Shown here: piece after piece, positions 39,080-41,252 of the stretch
How the letters are laid out: each line of letters begins with the position of its first letter
How positions within the stretch are numbered: the first letter of the stretch is position 1
NCBI GenBank assembly: GCA_964487155.1
Contig: CAZAQB010000010.1
Span: forward strand, 1 to 41,252
Reading direction: 5' to 3'
Length of the DNA: 41,252 nucleotides
DNA from: CAZAQB01 sp964487155
GTDB taxonomy: Bacteria; Pseudomonadota; Gammaproteobacteria; Nitrococcales; Nitrococcaceae
The notes under the pieces: generated by a model
The model's input: only the letters and a program-made list of their open reading frames with translations
What the model was told of the DNA's origin: nothing
The model's database searches: none
Position numbers and translations under genes: made by a program

Positions 39080-40945
39080 TCAGCGATAATCGTGCTGCAG
39101 CCGGTCCTGGAAGCGGCGCACGGCGCGCATGGCCATGCGCAGGCTTTCGCGGCCGATGGGCTCCAGGCGTTGCACTTCGACCAGGGCGTCCGGTTCTTTG
39201 CCGGCTTCCACCTGGCGCAGCTGGTGCTCCAGCAGCAGGTCCGTGAGCTGTTCGTTGGCCGCCGCCACCGAGTCGGCGAAGTCGGCGCTCAGCACTCCCT
39301 GACGCACCAGGGCCGCCAGCCGGTCGCCGGTGTGGGTGGCGGCGATGCCGGCCCCCAGAGCGTAGATCCGGGCGCCGTCCACGATCAGGCGCAGGCCGTT
39401 GCGTTTCAGGTCCACGCGGCCCCGGCGGCCTTCATCATCCGCCATGAGCAGGCGGTTGAACCAGCCGATGGCCGGCTCGCCGTCGGCGTCGTCCCGCTGC
39501 ATGGCCCGCAACAGGCGGTCCTCGCGGTCCAGCACCGCCAGCAGGTGGCGGCGCAGATCCTGCAGCAGGCGCTCGTCGCCGTGCAGCCAGTCGAAGTCGA
39601 AGGCGATGTTGGCCCAGCGGGCGGCGGGCGCGGTGGCCTGGGCCGCAACGTTGTCGATGCGCTCGCGCCAGCGTCCCAGGGTATCGCTCCAGCGCTGGCT
39701 GCGGGCCATGATGTCGCCGCGGCACAGAGCGTAGCCCACCTGATCGAGTGCAGTGTTCACACGCTGGGTGAAGCCGGCGAACCACTGCCGTGCAGCCTCG
39801 TCGGGCGCGACGCCGCCGGGCGGGTCGGACAGCACGATGCCGTTGTCCTGGTCGGGGCGCAGCAGCATCTCGCGGCGACCCCCGGAGCCCACCACGAACA
39901 GGGCGAAGTCCAGCGGCGCCGGCCCGGCCCGGCCCTCGAACTCGGCCTGCACCAGCTGTATGCAGCGGCGTTGAATGGACAGGTGGATGTCGCTCAGGAC
40001 CCGGGCCGCCTGAGTGGCCTGGCGCGAGGACTGCCACACCTCCCGGGCCACCCGGGGAACCTCCGATCCCAGGGCGGTCAGCTCGCTCAGTCTCTCGGCC
40101 TGCTCCACCCGGGTGAGCAGGGTTGCGTGCTGGCTCACCACGGCCCGCAGAATGTCGGTCTGGGACAGCACCCCGACCGGCTCGGGTCCTTCCGTCACCA
40201 GCAGGTACTTGGTGCCGCGGCGCAGTTGCAGGTCGTCGGCCTGCCACAGGGGCAGGCTGGGGGATACCTGGGGCGCGGGCTTGGCGGCCACGCAGAGGGG
40301 ATCCTCGGGGGCGGCGCCGCGCATCAACAGGGCCTCCGCCAGGTCCGGTACCGTGACCAGGCCCAGCAGAGCGCCGTCCTCGCCGGTGACCCCCAGGCTG
40401 CCCATCTTTCCGGAGCGCATCCGCTGGAAGGCGTCGCGCAGCGTCGTGCTGCCCGCGCAGCATGCCACCGGACCGTGCATGGCGTCCCGCACCGGGCGGG
40501 TCAGGGCGCCCACCGCCGGGCCCTGGCCGCGTCCGCGCACCCGGATGCGCCGGGCGATGGCGCCGTTGAGCATGCTGGCGAAGGGGGGCAGCTCCCGCTC
40601 CAGGCGGCGCACGGCGGGAAACGTCAGCGCCAGCACCGTGGAGGCCTCCAGGGCGGTGGCGGTCGAGGCGTGGGGTTCGTCGTCCAGGTAGTTGGGCAGC
40701 CCGAGGATGCTGCCGGTCTCGAACACGGCGTGATCGCCGGCCGGATCCTGCAGTTCCAGGCGCCCGGCGGCGATGATGAACAGGGACTCGCGATGGGCCT
40801 GACCGGCACGGAACAGGGTTTCCGCGGCCGGCACCTGCAGCGCTGTGGTCTCCGCCAGCACGGCATCCAGCAGGTCGGGATCCAGCGGCCGGAACGTGGC
40901 GCTGTGCAGCAGACGGTCCCTGTCGACGGGGGGTATCCGGTTCAT
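39080..40945 (-). CDS. cNMP-binding/CBS/DUF294 nucleotidyltransferase
   Basis: In this 621-aa protein, an N-terminal cyclic-nucleotide-binding-like domain (about 8-135, FRAGQAHRESLFIIAAGRLEL) is followed by a CBS pair (about 150-275). Next comes the DUF294 nucleotidyltransferase domain with GSGGRRE (353-359) and DQD (365-367), the family's nucleotidyltransferase motif, then a helical C-terminal domain. Related proteins often sit beside a DnaQ-type exonuclease gene and an SSF symporter gene (for example PA3232-PA3235 in Pseudomonas, from memory), as here. The nucleotide transferred and the target are unknown. ATG 40945 (MNRIPPVDRDRLL) is chosen because the longer upstream frame runs into repeat sequence. 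Confidence 0.9.
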   Translation of the reverse strand: MNRIPPVDRDRLLHSATFRPLDPDLLDAVLAETTALQVPAAETLFRAGQAHRESLFIIAAGRLELQDPAGDHAVFETGSILGLPNYLDDEPHASTATALEASTVLALTFPAVRRLERELPPFASMLNGAIARRIRVRGRGQGPAVGALTRPVRDAMHGPVACCAGSTTLRDAFQRMRSGKMGSLGVTGEDGALLGLVTVPDLAEALLMRGAAPEDPLCVAAKPAPQVSPSLPLWQADDLQLRRGTKYLLVTEGPEPVGVLSQTDILRAVVSQHATLLTRVEQAERLSELTALGSEVPRVAREVWQSSRQATQAARVLSDIHLSIQRRCIQLVQAEFEGRAGPAPLDFALFVVGSGGRREMLLRPDQDNGIVLSDPPGGVAPDEAARQWFAGFTQRVNTALDQVGYALCRGDIMARSQRWSDTLGRWRERIDNVAAQATAPAARWANIAFDFDWLHGDERLLQDLRRHLLAVLDREDRLLRAMQRDDADGEPAIGWFNRLLMADDEGRRGRVDLKRNGLRLIVDGARIYALGAGIAATHTGDRLAALVRQGVLSADFADSVAAANEQLTDLLLEHQLRQVEAGKEPDALVEVQRLEPIGRESLRMAMRAVRRFQDRLQHDYR

Positions 40946-41127
40946 GGGCTCGCCACGGCGCCCGACGGCGCGTGTTGGAAACCTGCTAGGTCGCCTGGGC
41001 TGCCCTCCAGTGTAATACCAGGGGCGACCCGCGCCTATGCTGCACCCTGCCGCGGCGCCGGAGCGGCTCGCGGTGTCGGCGTGTGTAAGCGGCCCGGTAG
41101 GCGCCTGCGGCTGGCGCTCTGGCAGGA

Positions 41128-41252
41128 GGACTGAGTGAAAAGGACTGAGGACTGAGTGGAAGAGGAGGCTTGACAGGTGCCGGGGCGGGGTCACGCGCTG
41201 CTCAGTCCTCAGTCCTCAGTCCTCAGTCCTCAGTCCTCAGTCCTCAGTCCTC
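41128..41252. repeat. Heptamer-repeat element, copy B (runs off the window)
   Basis: GGACTGA at 41128-41134 and GGACTGAGGACTG at 41142-41154 lie before a core (41155-41200) that matches copy A in about 39 of 46 positions. It is followed by seven full CTCAGTC units and the start of an eighth (41201-41252), cut by the window edge. It lies upstream of the nucleotidyltransferase gene, so the two copies bracket the signalling cluster. 40946-41127 holds no other gene or clear promoter. Confidence 0.85.

Noticed and set aside
40960..41060. Minus-strand promoter for the nucleotidyltransferase gene (TATTACACT at about 41010-41018)
   Set aside because: A -10-like AT-rich patch is visible, but no -35 box at proper spacing.

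Overview
The window is a piece of a high-GC gammaproteobacterial chromosome. The gene orders secG–tRNA-Leu(GAG)–nuoA-N and tRNA-fMet–rimP–nusA–infB–rbfA–truB–rpsO–pnp are typical of that class. Gene content and composition suggest an Ectothiorhodospiraceae/Chromatiales-type organism, but this is inference from gene order and general resemblance, not a database result.

Layout. 1-579: the 3' end of a ribosomal RNA operon (23S end, 5S, intrinsic terminator). 705-6859: a plus-strand housekeeping run, rlmE, ftsH, folP, glmM, tpiA, secG. 6923-7007: tRNA-Leu(GAG). 7089-21986: a sigma70-like promoter and the complete 14-gene complex I operon nuoABCDEFGHIJKLMN. 22031-30986: a promoter, the initiator tRNA gene, a leader with a second intrinsic terminator, and the translation/RNA-metabolism operon rimP-nusA-infB-rbfA-truB-rpsO-pnp, which closes with a strong terminator.

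From 31.0 kb the character changes. A 316-bp element with 15-bp terminal inverted repeats (no transposase), a lone SAM-dependent methyltransferase and a REP-pair palindrome lie between pnp and a minus-strand gene cluster. In transcription order the cluster is: a cNMP-binding/CBS/DUF294 nucleotidyltransferase; a stand-alone receiver protein; a membrane protein fusing PAS and decayed histidine-kinase modules to a DEDDh 3'-5' exonuclease; a 93-residue membrane protein; a sodium/solute-symporter–histidine-kinase fusion of the CbrA/CrbS type; and an HSDL2-like short-chain dehydrogenase. Receiver, exonuclease fusion, small protein and symporter-kinase overlap or nearly abut, so they are very likely translationally coupled. 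The cluster reads as a solute-sensing system in which a symporter-kinase signals to a lone receiver while nucleotide-binding and nuclease-bearing partners act in the same pathway. This is the part of the window with the most unexplained biology.

Two copies of a distinctive repeat bracket this cluster (33307-33436 and 41128-41252, running off the window). Each has a tandem heptamer array (CTCAGTC, 8 and at least 7 units), a conserved core of about 46 bp, and inverted heptamers on the other side. Other points worth a look are an initiator tRNA with U1·U72 in place of C1·A72, a methyltransferase stop codon supplied by the REP palindrome, and a 202-nt structured gap between nuoL and nuoM.
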